DNA of 42,338 nucleotides, taken from NCBI GenBank assembly GCA_902786515.1, contig CADADA010000031.1, positions 1 through 42,338 of the forward strand, given 5' to 3'. Source of the stretch: an uncultured Lachnospiraceae bacterium (GTDB lineage Bacteria > Bacillota > Clostridia > Lachnospirales > Lachnospiraceae). The position numbers and the translations under genes are program-made. Below the pieces are notes generated by a model, which worked only from the letters and a program-made list of their open reading frames with translations, searched no databases and was not told the DNA's origin. Shown here one piece after another: positions 17,026 to 25,444 of the stretch (its first letter is position 1; every line of letters begins with the position of its first letter).

Positions 17026-17378
17026 TGGAACATTTAATATGGTTACCTGCTATTTTCGGATTTTTGGCATATTTAGAGATTGGAAGTTTAAAGGGACGTA
17101 TAAAAAGATTAGAAGACCAATTAGGCAATGTAAAGGATAGTCCTATACATACTGAAAAAACTGCCCTTATGAAGCTTTTAACTGAATACATTGGAAAAGA
17201 AGTAAATCTGGAGTTTCGCGGAGAACAGTATGATCCTGATCTTTATACTTCCAGAAACAAATGCACTGTACTCTCTATTGATGATGAATGGGTCTTAGTA
17301 CAAATTTCCGGAAAAAATTGCAATAAAGAAAAATTATTCAGGCTACATCAGATTAATGGTGTGAAAGGTATTAAGTAA
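17025..17378 (+). CDS. Small membrane-anchored protein sharing the C-terminal domain of the XRE regulator
   Basis: 117 residues. One N-terminal membrane segment (IWLPAIFGFLAYLEIGSL), then a short coiled region (KGRIKRLEDQLG), then a 65-residue beta-rich domain. That domain reads like the C-terminus of the XRE protein just upstream (GKEVNLEF, then a strand ending in DEWVLVQISGK). AAGGAGG precedes the ATG, and the start overlaps the upstream stop by one base. The pair may act as a membrane sensor and a repressor with matching domains, which is inference. Confidence 0.75.
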   Translation: MEHLIWLPAIFGFLAYLEIGSLKGRIKRLEDQLGNVKDSPIHTEKTALMKLLTEYIGKEVNLEFRGEQYDPDLYTSRNKCTVLSIDDEWVLVQISGKNCNKEKLFRLHQINGVKGIK

Positions 17379-17386
17379 TGTGACAG

Positions 17387-17409
17387 CTCCGGCTTGCAAA
17401 AAGCCGGAG
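17387..17409. terminator. GC-rich hairpin between convergent genes
   Basis: CTCCGGCTT, a five-base loop GCAAA, and AAGCCGGAG form a perfect 9-bp stem 8 bases after the stop of the small membrane protein. No T-run follows on either strand, so efficiency is uncertain, but the position between converging genes fits termination or 3'-end protection. Confidence 0.55.
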
Positions 17410-17448
17410 TTCCATGAAATAATATCAAACATTTTTTCTTAACACATC

Positions 17449-17919
17449 CTAAAATCTTCCTAATTGATAGGCTCTTGCAATTACATAGGATGGCTCATAA
17501 AAAGCACTGCAATTGTAATTATCTATTACATCACAAATGTCATTGTTATATACACGAAAAATACCATCAACATAATTTTCATGTGAATTCAAGGTATCCC
17601 TAACCAACCTCGCATATACTTTTCCAATTTGTGTAGCTGCCGGAATGATTTCTGCCAATTCTATATCTACATCTGCTATATCAAATTCACCATTTTCTAA
17701 ATTATAATCATCAATCCAATACTGTTCAACTTGCAATGGATTCTCACAATGTAATGACTTTGCACAACTAATCAAACGATATAACTCATTTTTTCCAATT
17801 TTATTAACAACATATCTGTTTCTTTGATGTATATGACGTGCCACACGTTCAATCATATAGCATATGAAATATAAATCATCAAATTCTATTTCTTCATCTG
17901 GGAAAAATTTATTCTTCAT
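17449..17919 (-). CDS. Unrecognised protein, third gene of the HNH/ART cassette
   Basis: 156 residues, soluble, acidic, with no membrane segment. A conserved-looking N-terminal block, FICYMIERVARHIHQRNRYV, suggests a helical bundle. No family is recalled with certainty. An upstream TTG would add six residues, but the ATG at 17919 has GAAGGAAG at good distance. It overlaps the end of the DUF3990 gene by 11 bases, so the two are made together. By position it could be an antitoxin, inhibitor or substrate adaptor of the ART-fold protein. Confidence 0.75.
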   Translation of the reverse strand: MKNKFFPDEEIEFDDLYFICYMIERVARHIHQRNRYVVNKIGKNELYRLISCAKSLHCENPLQVEQYWIDDYNLENGEFDIADVDIELAEIIPAATQIGKVYARLVRDTLNSHENYVDGIFRVYNNDICDVIDNYNCSAFYEPSYVIARAYQLGRF

Positions 17920-18376
17920 ACGTAACACTTCCTTCAAAAATAATCGTTTTCAAAGCCTCTTCTGTACTAAAAAGTATTTGATGTGTTGGATAATTAAATT
18001 TTACTAATGTCCAAAATGCTTCTCTCGAAATCAATCCACTCGCAAAATCTTCCACATTATTCCAAATCTTATCATCAGCCATAGGTCCTTCAACAATATC
18101 ATAATTATGCTCTATTCCTCGTCTACAATCTGCAATAAAATCAAGCCATTCTTCTGACATTTTTGGAAAAATCAGTACATTTAAATTTGAATTCGGGGTG
18201 TATATATATCGATTTACAACAGTATCCCCCCATCTTGTCATAGCCCAACGTTTAGCTTGTTTTTCTAATTTTGTGCAATAAAACCCATATCCAAAATCTT
18301 TGTAGAAACCATTTTGAAGTATACGCGGTTTCAATACTTCAACATTACTACCATGAAAAATAATATTTTTATCCAT
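17909..18376 (-). CDS. DUF3990 protein, predicted ADP-ribosyltransferase fold
   Basis: 155 residues. The start is FHGSN (His8), followed by KDFGYGFYCT (Tyr33 region) and QAKRWA, then HQILFSTEEAL near the C-terminus. These are the DUF3990 signature blocks, a family placed in the ADP-ribosyltransferase superfamily of the H-Y-(E/Q) type. Whether it modifies protein, nucleic acid or a small molecule cannot be told. Start chosen at the ATG at 18376, seven bases after GAGGTG; the longer reading uses TTG. Middle gene of a cassette with a membrane HNH protein upstream and an unknown protein downstream. Toxin or defence effector is the likeliest role. Confidence 0.82.
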   Translation of the reverse strand: MDKNIIFHGSNVEVLKPRILQNGFYKDFGYGFYCTKLEKQAKRWAMTRWGDTVVNRYIYTPNSNLNVLIFPKMSEEWLDFIADCRRGIEHNYDIVEGPMADDKIWNNVEDFASGLISREAFWTLVKFNYPTHQILFSTEEALKTIIFEGSVTYEE

Positions 18377-18418
18377 ATTACACCTCAATTCAACACTCTA
18401 AATTTTCATATTTTTTTC

Positions 18419-19288
18419 TTAATTATTATGTTTAGCTCTATTACATCTCCAACATAGTGTTTGCAAATTATCAGCTTCTGTTATCCCCCCCTTCGAAACT
18501 GGAATAATATGATCAACTTCCAATAATAAATTAGGTTCATTATAAACACTATTACCACAAATACAACAAGTATAATTATCTCTCAATTTAATTGCTTCAC
18601 GCAAATCATTAGTCATTGCACTTCTTTGTGCCTTCATATGCCCTGTTCTACTAATCTTTTTCGATATTTCGGATCTTATATCATATAATAAATCACTTGT
18701 AATCTCAACTTTATACTTTCTAGTAATTTTGCCTGCAGGACTAACATACAAAAAACAAAATACAGGGTTAGAAAGACTATTAATTTTCAAATCAATATCA
18801 CAAACAGTAAATAGACATTTCTCTTTAGAAGCAAGTATACGTACCCAAAAAGGTAGATACTTCTTTATTAAGGAACTTAGCATTTTTATGTTCACATTAA
18901 AATTATCTAATCCATTCAAAAAGTTTATGCATAAATCAAGTTGTTCTATACAACTGATATCGTTTTCTATGTTAGAATACTTGATTATATATTTTTTTGT
19001 ATTTTTTTGTGCACTAGCTAATACAGAATTCGAACAGTTATACGTAATATTTAATCCTAATTCGTTTACATACTTATGCATTTTAGGTAGCATTACTAAC
19101 AATTCATTCCCCTGTTCTCTACATTTAATCGATAACGGACTACATTTGTCGTATAAATTAGCTCTATTCTTTTTTATATAATTATTCGCTACTATGACCA
19201 ATAAACCTCTAAACAATAGAATGAGTATAGATAATCCACCAATCCAAAACAACATATCAACATTCACTGTTCTAACTATAATATCCAT
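18419..19288 (-). CDS. Membrane-anchored HNH endonuclease-domain protein
   Basis: 289 residues. A single membrane segment (12-36) opens the protein; the middle 180 residues have no recognised domain; the last 55 are an HNH module with CCICG, EVDHIIPVSKGG, NLQTLCWRCN and a terminal RAKHNN, i.e. four zinc cysteines and the catalytic His of the DH motif. Start at the ATG 19288 after AAAGGA; the longer reading has no ribosome site. First gene of the three-gene cassette (42-base gap to DUF3990). A membrane-tethered HNH nuclease is unusual and suggests action on DNA entering the cell. The region is AT-rich, suggesting transfer. Confidence 0.85.
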   Translation of the reverse strand: MDIIVRTVNVDMLFWIGGLSILILLFRGLLVIVANNYIKKNRANLYDKCSPLSIKCREQGNELLVMLPKMHKYVNELGLNITYNCSNSVLASAQKNTKKYIIKYSNIENDISCIEQLDLCINFLNGLDNFNVNIKMLSSLIKKYLPFWVRILASKEKCLFTVCDIDLKINSLSNPVFCFLYVSPAGKITRKYKVEITSDLLYDIRSEISKKISRTGHMKAQRSAMTNDLREAIKLRDNYTCCICGNSVYNEPNLLLEVDHIIPVSKGGITEADNLQTLCWRCNRAKHNN

Positions 19289-19384
19289 ATTTTTCCTTTC
19301 AAAATGACAAATAAAATTTGTATAAATAAACACTCCCTTTTTTTGCAATATTATAATTCTTCTGCAACTTCCTGTCAACTTCCT

Positions 19385-19750
19385 TTATATCGTCATTTGC
19401 GATAGTTTTTTCCCACAAATAATACCAAATATACATCCAACTACGCTAAAAAAAACATATATTATCCCTGCAACATATGATTTTGTTTCGAACAGATTAT
19501 ATGCTTCCAATGAAAATGTAGAAAAAGTTGTGAATCCACCACACACGCCTGTTTTTAAAAACAATACTGTATTTTTTGACACATTTGTTTTTCCATCTGC
19601 AACTCCTACGATAAATCCTATAAGAATTGCTCCTATCAAATTTGTTATCAGCGTCAAAACTGGAAATTCAGTCCTTACCGGAATAAGACTTATCGTATAT
19701 CTTCCTGCTGCTCCTATCGCTCCACCAAGAGCTACAAACAAAAATTCCAT
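19385..19750 (-). CDS. crcB: CrcB/Fluc fluoride channel
   Basis: 121 residues with four membrane helices, the standard Fluc subunit size. TNLIGAILIGF carries the conserved Asn37, and GGFTTFSTFSLE (71-82) is the signature with the Phe-box and sodium-site residues. It exports fluoride as an antiparallel dimer. ATG at 19750 after GGGAGATTTGAT. It lies 12 bases downstream of a LysR gene in the same direction. No fluoride riboswitch is recognisable upstream, and a second crcB is not present here. Confidence 0.94.
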   Translation of the reverse strand: MEFLFVALGGAIGAAGRYTISLIPVRTEFPVLTLITNLIGAILIGFIVGVADGKTNVSKNTVLFLKTGVCGGFTTFSTFSLEAYNLFETKSYVAGIIYVFFSVVGCIFGIICGKKLSQMTI

Positions 19751-19762
19751 ATCAAATCTCCC

Positions 19763-20638
19763 TTATAACATTATTAGTTTCAAAAGCCCATCAGCTGCTT
19801 TACTGAACCGCTTGTCTTTATGAATAAAAACCTGTGAATAGATTTCATAATCGTTGCCGAGCCAGTCAAGCCTTACAAGTTTTCCTGTCTTAACTTCTTC
19901 CACTGCAGCCATGTCTGGAAAAAGTGCAACACCAAGTCCGTTTTTCGCAAATTGTTTTAATACTTCTTTGCTATCCGTTTCCAATACAATATTAGGTGTA
20001 TATCCATGATTTCGCATATCATCAAGGAACATTTTTCTAAAGCTGCAATTATGAGAAGTCAGCAACATCGGAACACCATCCAGATTATCTTCACGTATCT
20101 TCTTTTCTTTTGCCATATCATGTTCAGGATTTACGTAAAATCCAAGTGATTCTCTCTGTTCATAAATCATAGAAAGATTCTCATCGCATATACGAGGGTT
20201 AAGCGTATACACTAAATCAAGCTCACCTTTTTTTAAAAGCTCCGGAAATGTATCATGCATAATAAATTGTAACCTGATATCAACCTTAGGATATAATTTC
20301 TTGTATTCCGTAAGGATTTGAGGAAAACGATTATAACACAGTGATTCCGATATTCCTATCTTCAATACTCCGGTAGGTTCATCCGTATCCGGTACTTCCA
20401 GATATATCTCACGCTCAAGCTGAAGAAGTTTTTCTGCATATCGTGCAAGGCGTTCACCGGCAGAAGTTAACACAATCTTCTTTCCAAGTCGCTCGAATAA
20501 ATCACATTTCAATTCTTCCTCAAGCTGCTTAATCTGCATAGTAACTGTAGACTGCGCATATCCCAGATTATTTGCTGCTGAAGTAAAATTTTTCATCTCC
20601 ACAATTTTCATAAAGGTTTCCAATTGTATAATAGTCAT
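19763..20638 (-). CDS. LysR-family transcriptional regulator
   Basis: 291 residues. N-terminal helix-turn-helix (IQLETFMKIVEMKNFTSAAN, then YAQSTVTMQIKQLEEEL) and the LysR effector domain. I placed the start at the ATG at 20638 (MTIIQLETF) after AGGGAAG rather than at an upstream TTG. It is cotranscribed with crcB (12-base gap) and divergent from the DinB-like gene. Which of the two it controls is not clear; the divergent gene is the usual target. Confidence 0.9.
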   Translation of the reverse strand: MTIIQLETFMKIVEMKNFTSAANNLGYAQSTVTMQIKQLEEELKCDLFERLGKKIVLTSAGERLARYAEKLLQLEREIYLEVPDTDEPTGVLKIGISESLCYNRFPQILTEYKKLYPKVDIRLQFIMHDTFPELLKKGELDLVYTLNPRICDENLSMIYEQRESLGFYVNPEHDMAKEKKIREDNLDGVPMLLTSHNCSFRKMFLDDMRNHGYTPNIVLETDSKEVLKQFAKNGLGVALFPDMAAVEEVKTGKLVRLDWLGNDYEIYSQVFIHKDKRFSKAADGLLKLIML

Positions 20639-20761
20639 TTTTTCTTCCCTTTTATTCTTCATCAAAAAAATTGATTATTTTGTTTACTTATTTCAATTTT
20701 ACTGATTGTAAATTCAATGTTATTATATATTAAAAATAACAAATATACAAGGAGATTTCAA

Positions 20762-21280
20762 ATGAACGAGCTCATAGAAATTATTAAAGACACTATAAAA
20801 CCAAATTTTCTAAATATAAGAACTTCACTTCAAACATATGACCGCGATGCAATTTGTTGTGGTGCACCGTGTTGGCGATGGGCATATCACGCTCTTCATT
20901 CTGCTGACAAATGGTTTATCAATCCAGCTGTATATGAAGAACCTGATTTTCACGAAAATGGTATGGATAATCCGGATAATCCTACAAACGTAATACTGTC
21001 TGACGAAGAGCTGCTACACTACCTGGATCGTGTTGAAGCTAAAACTCTTTCCTATCTTGACTCGCTCACAGACAAGATGCTATATGAAAAACCGGAAAAC
21101 TGTATTTATACGCGTATGGAACTGGTACTCAGACAATACAGACACCTGTCATTTCACACCGGAATGCTAAATGGCCAGACAGCTATTTTCACCGGAAAGT
21201 TTCCTATGTGGGTATCGCAGGCTGACCAATATGTAGATGATGGTATATTATTTGGAAGATATAGGAAATCTGTCAAATAA
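20762..21280 (+). CDS. DinB-like four-helix-bundle protein
   Basis: 172 residues from the ATG at 20762 (AAGGAGA upstream). His-containing helices HALHSADKWF and RHLSFHTGMLNGQ resemble the three-histidine metal site of DinB/YfiT-type proteins. Many bind a metal ion and act as thiol-dependent S-transferases, but the substrate here is unknown. Divergent from the LysR gene, so a plausible target. It converges on rloB; a strong hairpin inside rloB (21367-21387) may end its transcript. Confidence 0.75.
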   Translation: MNELIEIIKDTIKPNFLNIRTSLQTYDRDAICCGAPCWRWAYHALHSADKWFINPAVYEEPDFHENGMDNPDNPTNVILSDEELLHYLDRVEAKTLSYLDSLTDKMLYEKPENCIYTRMELVLRQYRHLSFHTGMLNGQTAIFTGKFPMWVSQADQYVDDGILFGRYRKSVK

Positions 21281-21311
21281 GAACAATATATAGTTTTCAT
21301 GATATACCGTC

Positions 21312-22001
21312 TTAATCCTTTAAATACTCTTCCAGCTCCTCCACCAATTCAAACATTCTAGTCACGGGCACCATCGCTGATGGTGCCGTTTTCCCAAAAT
21401 TCAAACTCTCTTGATAAGCTCTCCTTGCCCTTTTTTTGGCATTTTCAACAGAACCTAGTTTTTCCAGCTTATCATAAAGATCTTCACTTGTTTTAGAGTA
21501 GTCAAAATACTTGCTGAGTAACTCAATATATTGTTCCCTGCCATTATTTGAAATATAATCCTGAAAATGTAACAAAAACCATAACTCTATACTCTCATTT
21601 GACCACGCTACTGACATACTTACATCTTTCCTCGCTTCAGCCTCAAACTGCGTATTATCAAAATAATTTGGTGGAAAATCATCCTTATCATACACCAGCC
21701 ATATTTTCTTATACTTTTGCCATCCTCCTTTATCTCGCTTTCTATCTACAAAACGGATTAAACCTTGTGTATTTCTTCCTGTTCCATGTACTTTTATATG
21801 ATCTTCTTTTGTCAAATTTTTAAATTTTTCATTGATTTTAGCTACAAAACCACGAAGATAAAACGGCTCTGTTTTAGTCCCCTCACATACAATCATTGTA
21901 TACATAGGCAACATGTTTTTTGTATTCATTTTAGTTTCTTTGACTTTCAGCTTGTCCATTATTTTCTTCTGTTCACTTTTCTTTTTGGGTTTCAAGCTCA
22001 A
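21312..22001 (-). CDS. rloB: RloB-like Toprim nuclease subunit (AbiLii-type)
   Basis: 229 residues. TMIVCEGTKTEPFYL with Glu40 and WLVYDKDD (105-108) form the Toprim-like catalytic motifs of the RloB family; SNESIELWFLLHF is another family block. I placed the start at a TTG (22001) seven bases after GGGAGG. It overlaps the RloA stop as TTGA, so translation is coupled. It pairs with the ATPase as in AbiL and other ATPase-Toprim phage-defence systems, in which the ATPase is thought to hold back the nuclease until phage attack. Confidence 0.88.
   Translation of the reverse strand: MSLKPKKKSEQKKIMDKLKVKETKMNTKNMLPMYTMIVCEGTKTEPFYLRGFVAKINEKFKNLTKEDHIKVHGTGRNTQGLIRFVDRKRDKGGWQKYKKIWLVYDKDDFPPNYFDNTQFEAEARKDVSMSVAWSNESIELWFLLHFQDYISNNGREQYIELLSKYFDYSKTSEDLYDKLEKLGSVENAKKRARRAYQESLNFGKTAPSAMVPVTRMFELVEELEEYLKD
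21367..21392 (+). terminator. Strong hairpin inside rloB, candidate terminator for the convergent DinB-like gene
   Basis: GGCACCATC, loop GCT, GATGGTGCC, then GTTTT. The 9-bp stem is perfect and GC-rich, with the T-run on the plus strand, 87 bases beyond the DinB-like stop codon. It is embedded in codons of rloB read on the other strand. Confidence 0.5.
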
Positions 22002-23251
22002 TTCTGCACCTCCCAATTAATCATCTGCTTCAGATAAGGATCTGCACCATATCTTCCCTCTAAATACTGTTTGCTGTATATTTCGTCATTTCTTACCTTT
22101 TTTCCATTTTTCTTACGAAAATCAACCAGTGAATACAGAACAGATTCATCATGTCCATTAATTGCTGAAAACCAAATCTCGTCCCTACGAAACACTTTAC
22201 CGCTCATTGTTGTCATATCATGAGATGTAAACAGCATCTGAGCCCCCTTTGTATTAACTAAAGGTTCTGTAAAAAGTTCTATGATTCTCTGTAATAAAAC
22301 AGGATGTAGCTTTGCATCCAGTTCATCAATCACAAAAAATTTTCCCTTATCCATACCCGATAAAATTACAGGCAGGATACTAAATATTTTTCTCGTACCA
22401 CTGGATTCTTCAGAAAATGCTAATTCCTTATGTGCTCCATTTTCCAGTTTATGCTTTGTATAGACTTCTTTTACCTTACCATCATCTTCATACTCGATTC
22501 GAATATCACATATATCAATACCCATACTCTGAACAACATTTAAAATTCTTTTTTTGTCGCGCTCAATTGATTTCACAAATATTGTTCTATCACTTGTGGG
22601 ATTGTCAAAATTAATAGTTTGAATATGATAAAAAAAGCGCAGTACATTGTCTATTTTTTCAATGTTTTTAAACATACCTATATAAGATAACAAAGGCAAC
22701 CCTTCATTAATGTTTTCAATATCTACGCCTTCCAACTCTTCACACAGATAGACACTCTCCAAATCTCGTCCAAACAAAGCATCTGCTATTCCATCTTTTT
22801 CTATATAAAGATTTTCTTCGGTTATAGTATCCTTAAAGCTTTTCAACTCGTACCTGTATTTGCACTCATCCACTTCAAACAAAACACTATAACAGGTAGG
22901 TTTTGTTGCACTCTCATCATCCCATTTGTAATGTACAGCTTCCTCGTTTATAACAGAAATATTATTATTTAACTCCTCCAAAGTGATTTCCGACAATTTT
23001 TCATTCTTTTTCTTCATAAAGGCAAGCTGCATAAGTGGTGACAACACTATTGTCTGTAATGATTTTACTGCCATCAAAACACTACTCTTTCCTCCACCAT
23101 TTGTTCCATAGATTGCACATACAGGAAGCAACTGTGTACTTCCTGTATTTATCAGAGAATTTTCAAACTCTGCTATAGGTTTTGCAATAAAATCTATAGA
23201 TGTCTCGTTTTTATATGATCTATAATTACTGAATGAAAACTCATAAAGCAT
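21998..23251 (-). CDS. rloA: RloA-like ATPase (COG1106, AbiLi-type)
   Basis: 417 residues. ABC/SMC-like AAA ATPase: Walker A GTNGGGKS (49-56), signature-like ESSGTRK, Walker B FFVIDELDAKLH and a downstream switch histidine in FTSHD. The start LYEFSFSNYRSYK is typical of this family. Start chosen at the ATG at 23251 with GGAGG nine bases upstream. It forms a two-gene defence operon with rloB. The gap upstream of it (23252-23404) shows no obvious feature beyond a likely promoter. Confidence 0.9.
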   Translation of the reverse strand: MLYEFSFSNYRSYKNETSIDFIAKPIAEFENSLINTGSTQLLPVCAIYGTNGGGKSSVLMAVKSLQTIVLSPLMQLAFMKKKNEKLSEITLEELNNNISVINEEAVHYKWDDESATKPTCYSVLFEVDECKYRYELKSFKDTITEENLYIEKDGIADALFGRDLESVYLCEELEGVDIENINEGLPLLSYIGMFKNIEKIDNVLRFFYHIQTINFDNPTSDRTIFVKSIERDKKRILNVVQSMGIDICDIRIEYEDDGKVKEVYTKHKLENGAHKELAFSEESSGTRKIFSILPVILSGMDKGKFFVIDELDAKLHPVLLQRIIELFTEPLVNTKGAQMLFTSHDMTTMSGKVFRRDEIWFSAINGHDESVLYSLVDFRKKNGKKVRNDEIYSKQYLEGRYGADPYLKQMINWEVQN

Positions 23252-23404
23252 ATCTGATACCTCCGTGAGATTTTTTCTCATGAATATTTTATATCACTTT
23301 TTTACACAATATGCAATATCCCCATTCTACTTTTAAGCAAATTCAATAAATTTATTTATATATATCAATGCTGTCCAGACATGGAACTACACAATTATTA
23401 TAGT

Positions 23405-25444
23405 TTATCTTCCCTTTATTATCCATTTGCTATTGATAAATGTTACCATAAAATATCCGCCGTAAATCATCAGAAGTATACCAGACGTTATGGCTATAGA
23501 CTGCCCCATTCCTTCCGTTCCAAATATTTCCATAACCTTTGTAGCGAATTTCATTCCAACTATAGAATGAATGACAGCCAGCAAAAATGGAAGCAGGAAG
23601 AAAATTCCTATCTGCCGGAACAATGAAGATGATATATCTTTTTCTTCAGCACCTATCTTCCTTAATGTATCATACTTAGATATACTGTCAACACTCTCAG
23701 ACAATTCTTTAAGAGCAAGAATTGCTCCACAGGCTACAAGAAATACAATACCAATATACAGTCCCAAAAATGCCAGAATTGCACCAAGACCAACTGCAGC
23801 TTCATAGATATCAAGCTTACTGTCAAATAAAATGCCGACCTCTTCCCCATTTCGTTCTTCACTCAAGCTTGAGGTTACAGAACTAATGTGTTCTCTTTGA
23901 ATATGTTCAACATTTTGTTTTTCATCTTTTGTTGATGCATCGTAGTTTCCGGTAAACAAATCCATTGTCTCACAATTTTCCGTAACAACATCATCCGGCA
24001 CGATATATACACCTGCATTGATGTGTTGAGCACTGATACAGATAAAACCATCCTTACATTCATCGTATTTTGAATACAGTTTCTTTCCAAACACTGTAAT
24101 CTCATTACCTTTTTCCAATGCTTTATCTCTGATTTCCTTCATAGACTTGTAATCACATATCACTATATACTCGTCATCCTGAAGATTCAACGGTTGTTTT
24201 CCGTATAATTTCATAAGAGCGTTATAATCGCTGAGTCTGACAAAAGTCTCTGAAGTTTCATAGTTAAGAAACGGATATTTTTTCTTCAACTCATCAAGCT
24301 GGCTGCCAAAGGATTCATTCAGTGTAAATGACTCATCACTATATGTCTTAAAATGTACGTATTCTTTAAAACCATCCGTTAATTCATAACCGTACTTCTT
24401 ATATAAATCAGAAATATCACGTGCATCATATGCTTCATTAATCTCAAATTCAATCTGTGCATCCGCCGGACATAGTGCCTTCAAATTTGAATTTAGCGAA
24501 TTTCTTACTGAAAAAGCTGTGGTAAGAGAGCATATCGTCACAAAGAGCATTAAACAAATGGCACTCATTGAAAAAACCATCGTACTTACCTTACTGCTTA
24601 TCTGACGAAATGTAAATGCATTCAAACCTCTGTGATAAATCTTTTTCATACACATAATTATTCGTAAAAGAAGACCGGCTATTGACGAAAAAATCAAGAA
24701 TGTCGCAACTACTCCAAGCAAAATGCATATGAAAATTTTTCCACTGCTTAAATTCTCATAATTCCATCCCACCTGATAATATGCATAGCCAAGACTTAAC
24801 GCAGCAACAAGGAAAAGCATAACACAAACAAACGGATTTCTTATACGAATCTTCTCAGATTTCTTACCACTCTGAATCAAATCAATAAGTTTCATCTTTG
24901 TAACAGCACCACTGTTACAAAGCATAACAATAAAATACATCACTGTAAAAAAAAGAATCGTCTTTCCTACAGCTTCACCTGATACCGTGAGCTTATAGGC
25001 CGTCATATCTGCCTCAAAAAGATTCGCAACCAATGCACTCATCAACTGTGAAAGACCTATGCCAACAAACAGGCCGACCACAAGTGAGCCAATTCCAATA
25101 ATAACTGTTTCTATCAGTAAAATAGCAGATATATTAGCTTTACCCATTCCCAGCAACATATATAGAGCAAATTCCCGATTTCTTCTCTTCATTAAAAAAC
25201 GACTGGCGTATACAATCAGTAGTGCGAGAATAGTTGCCACAAAAACGCTGACTCCTGAAAGAGCAGTCTTAAGCCATTCAATAATTTCATTCCCGCTTGA
25301 TGAAACTCTCATCATCGCCGCCTGTCCACCGATTGCATTAAAAACGTAAAAGATTGAAACTCCAATAATAAGTGTAAAAAAGTAAATTGCATAATCTCTA
25401 AGACTTCTTTTTATGTTACGCACAGGGATTTTAAACAGCATCAT
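23405..25444 (-). CDS. BceB-type ABC transporter permease
   Basis: 679 residues. Ten predicted membrane helices, with a large extracytoplasmic domain (about 310-560) between helices 7 and 8, the plan of BceB/VraG/MbrB permeases. These sense and remove cell-wall-targeting peptides such as bacitracin, and also signal flux to their kinase. Its start overlaps the end of the ATPase gene (GGGGGTGA ribosome site; two ATGs in tandem). Last gene of its module. Which peptide it handles cannot be read from the sequence. Confidence 0.92.
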   Translation of the reverse strand: MMLFKIPVRNIKRSLRDYAIYFFTLIIGVSIFYVFNAIGGQAAMMRVSSSGNEIIEWLKTALSGVSVFVATILALLIVYASRFLMKRRNREFALYMLLGMGKANISAILLIETVIIGIGSLVVGLFVGIGLSQLMSALVANLFEADMTAYKLTVSGEAVGKTILFFTVMYFIVMLCNSGAVTKMKLIDLIQSGKKSEKIRIRNPFVCVMLFLVAALSLGYAYYQVGWNYENLSSGKIFICILLGVVATFLIFSSIAGLLLRIIMCMKKIYHRGLNAFTFRQISSKVSTMVFSMSAICLMLFVTICSLTTAFSVRNSLNSNLKALCPADAQIEFEINEAYDARDISDLYKKYGYELTDGFKEYVHFKTYSDESFTLNESFGSQLDELKKKYPFLNYETSETFVRLSDYNALMKLYGKQPLNLQDDEYIVICDYKSMKEIRDKALEKGNEITVFGKKLYSKYDECKDGFICISAQHINAGVYIVPDDVVTENCETMDLFTGNYDASTKDEKQNVEHIQREHISSVTSSLSEERNGEEVGILFDSKLDIYEAAVGLGAILAFLGLYIGIVFLVACGAILALKELSESVDSISKYDTLRKIGAEEKDISSSLFRQIGIFFLLPFLLAVIHSIVGMKFATKVMEIFGTEGMGQSIAITSGILLMIYGGYFMVTFINSKWIIKGR

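Noticed and set aside
19751..20761. Fluoride riboswitch for crcB
   Set aside because: No GGNG...pseudoknot pattern found; crcB is directly behind the LysR gene.
21312..23251. Labelling the ATPase/Toprim pair as PARIS
   Set aside because: The nuclease has RloB-type motifs rather than DUF4435, so AbiL/Rlo is the better match.
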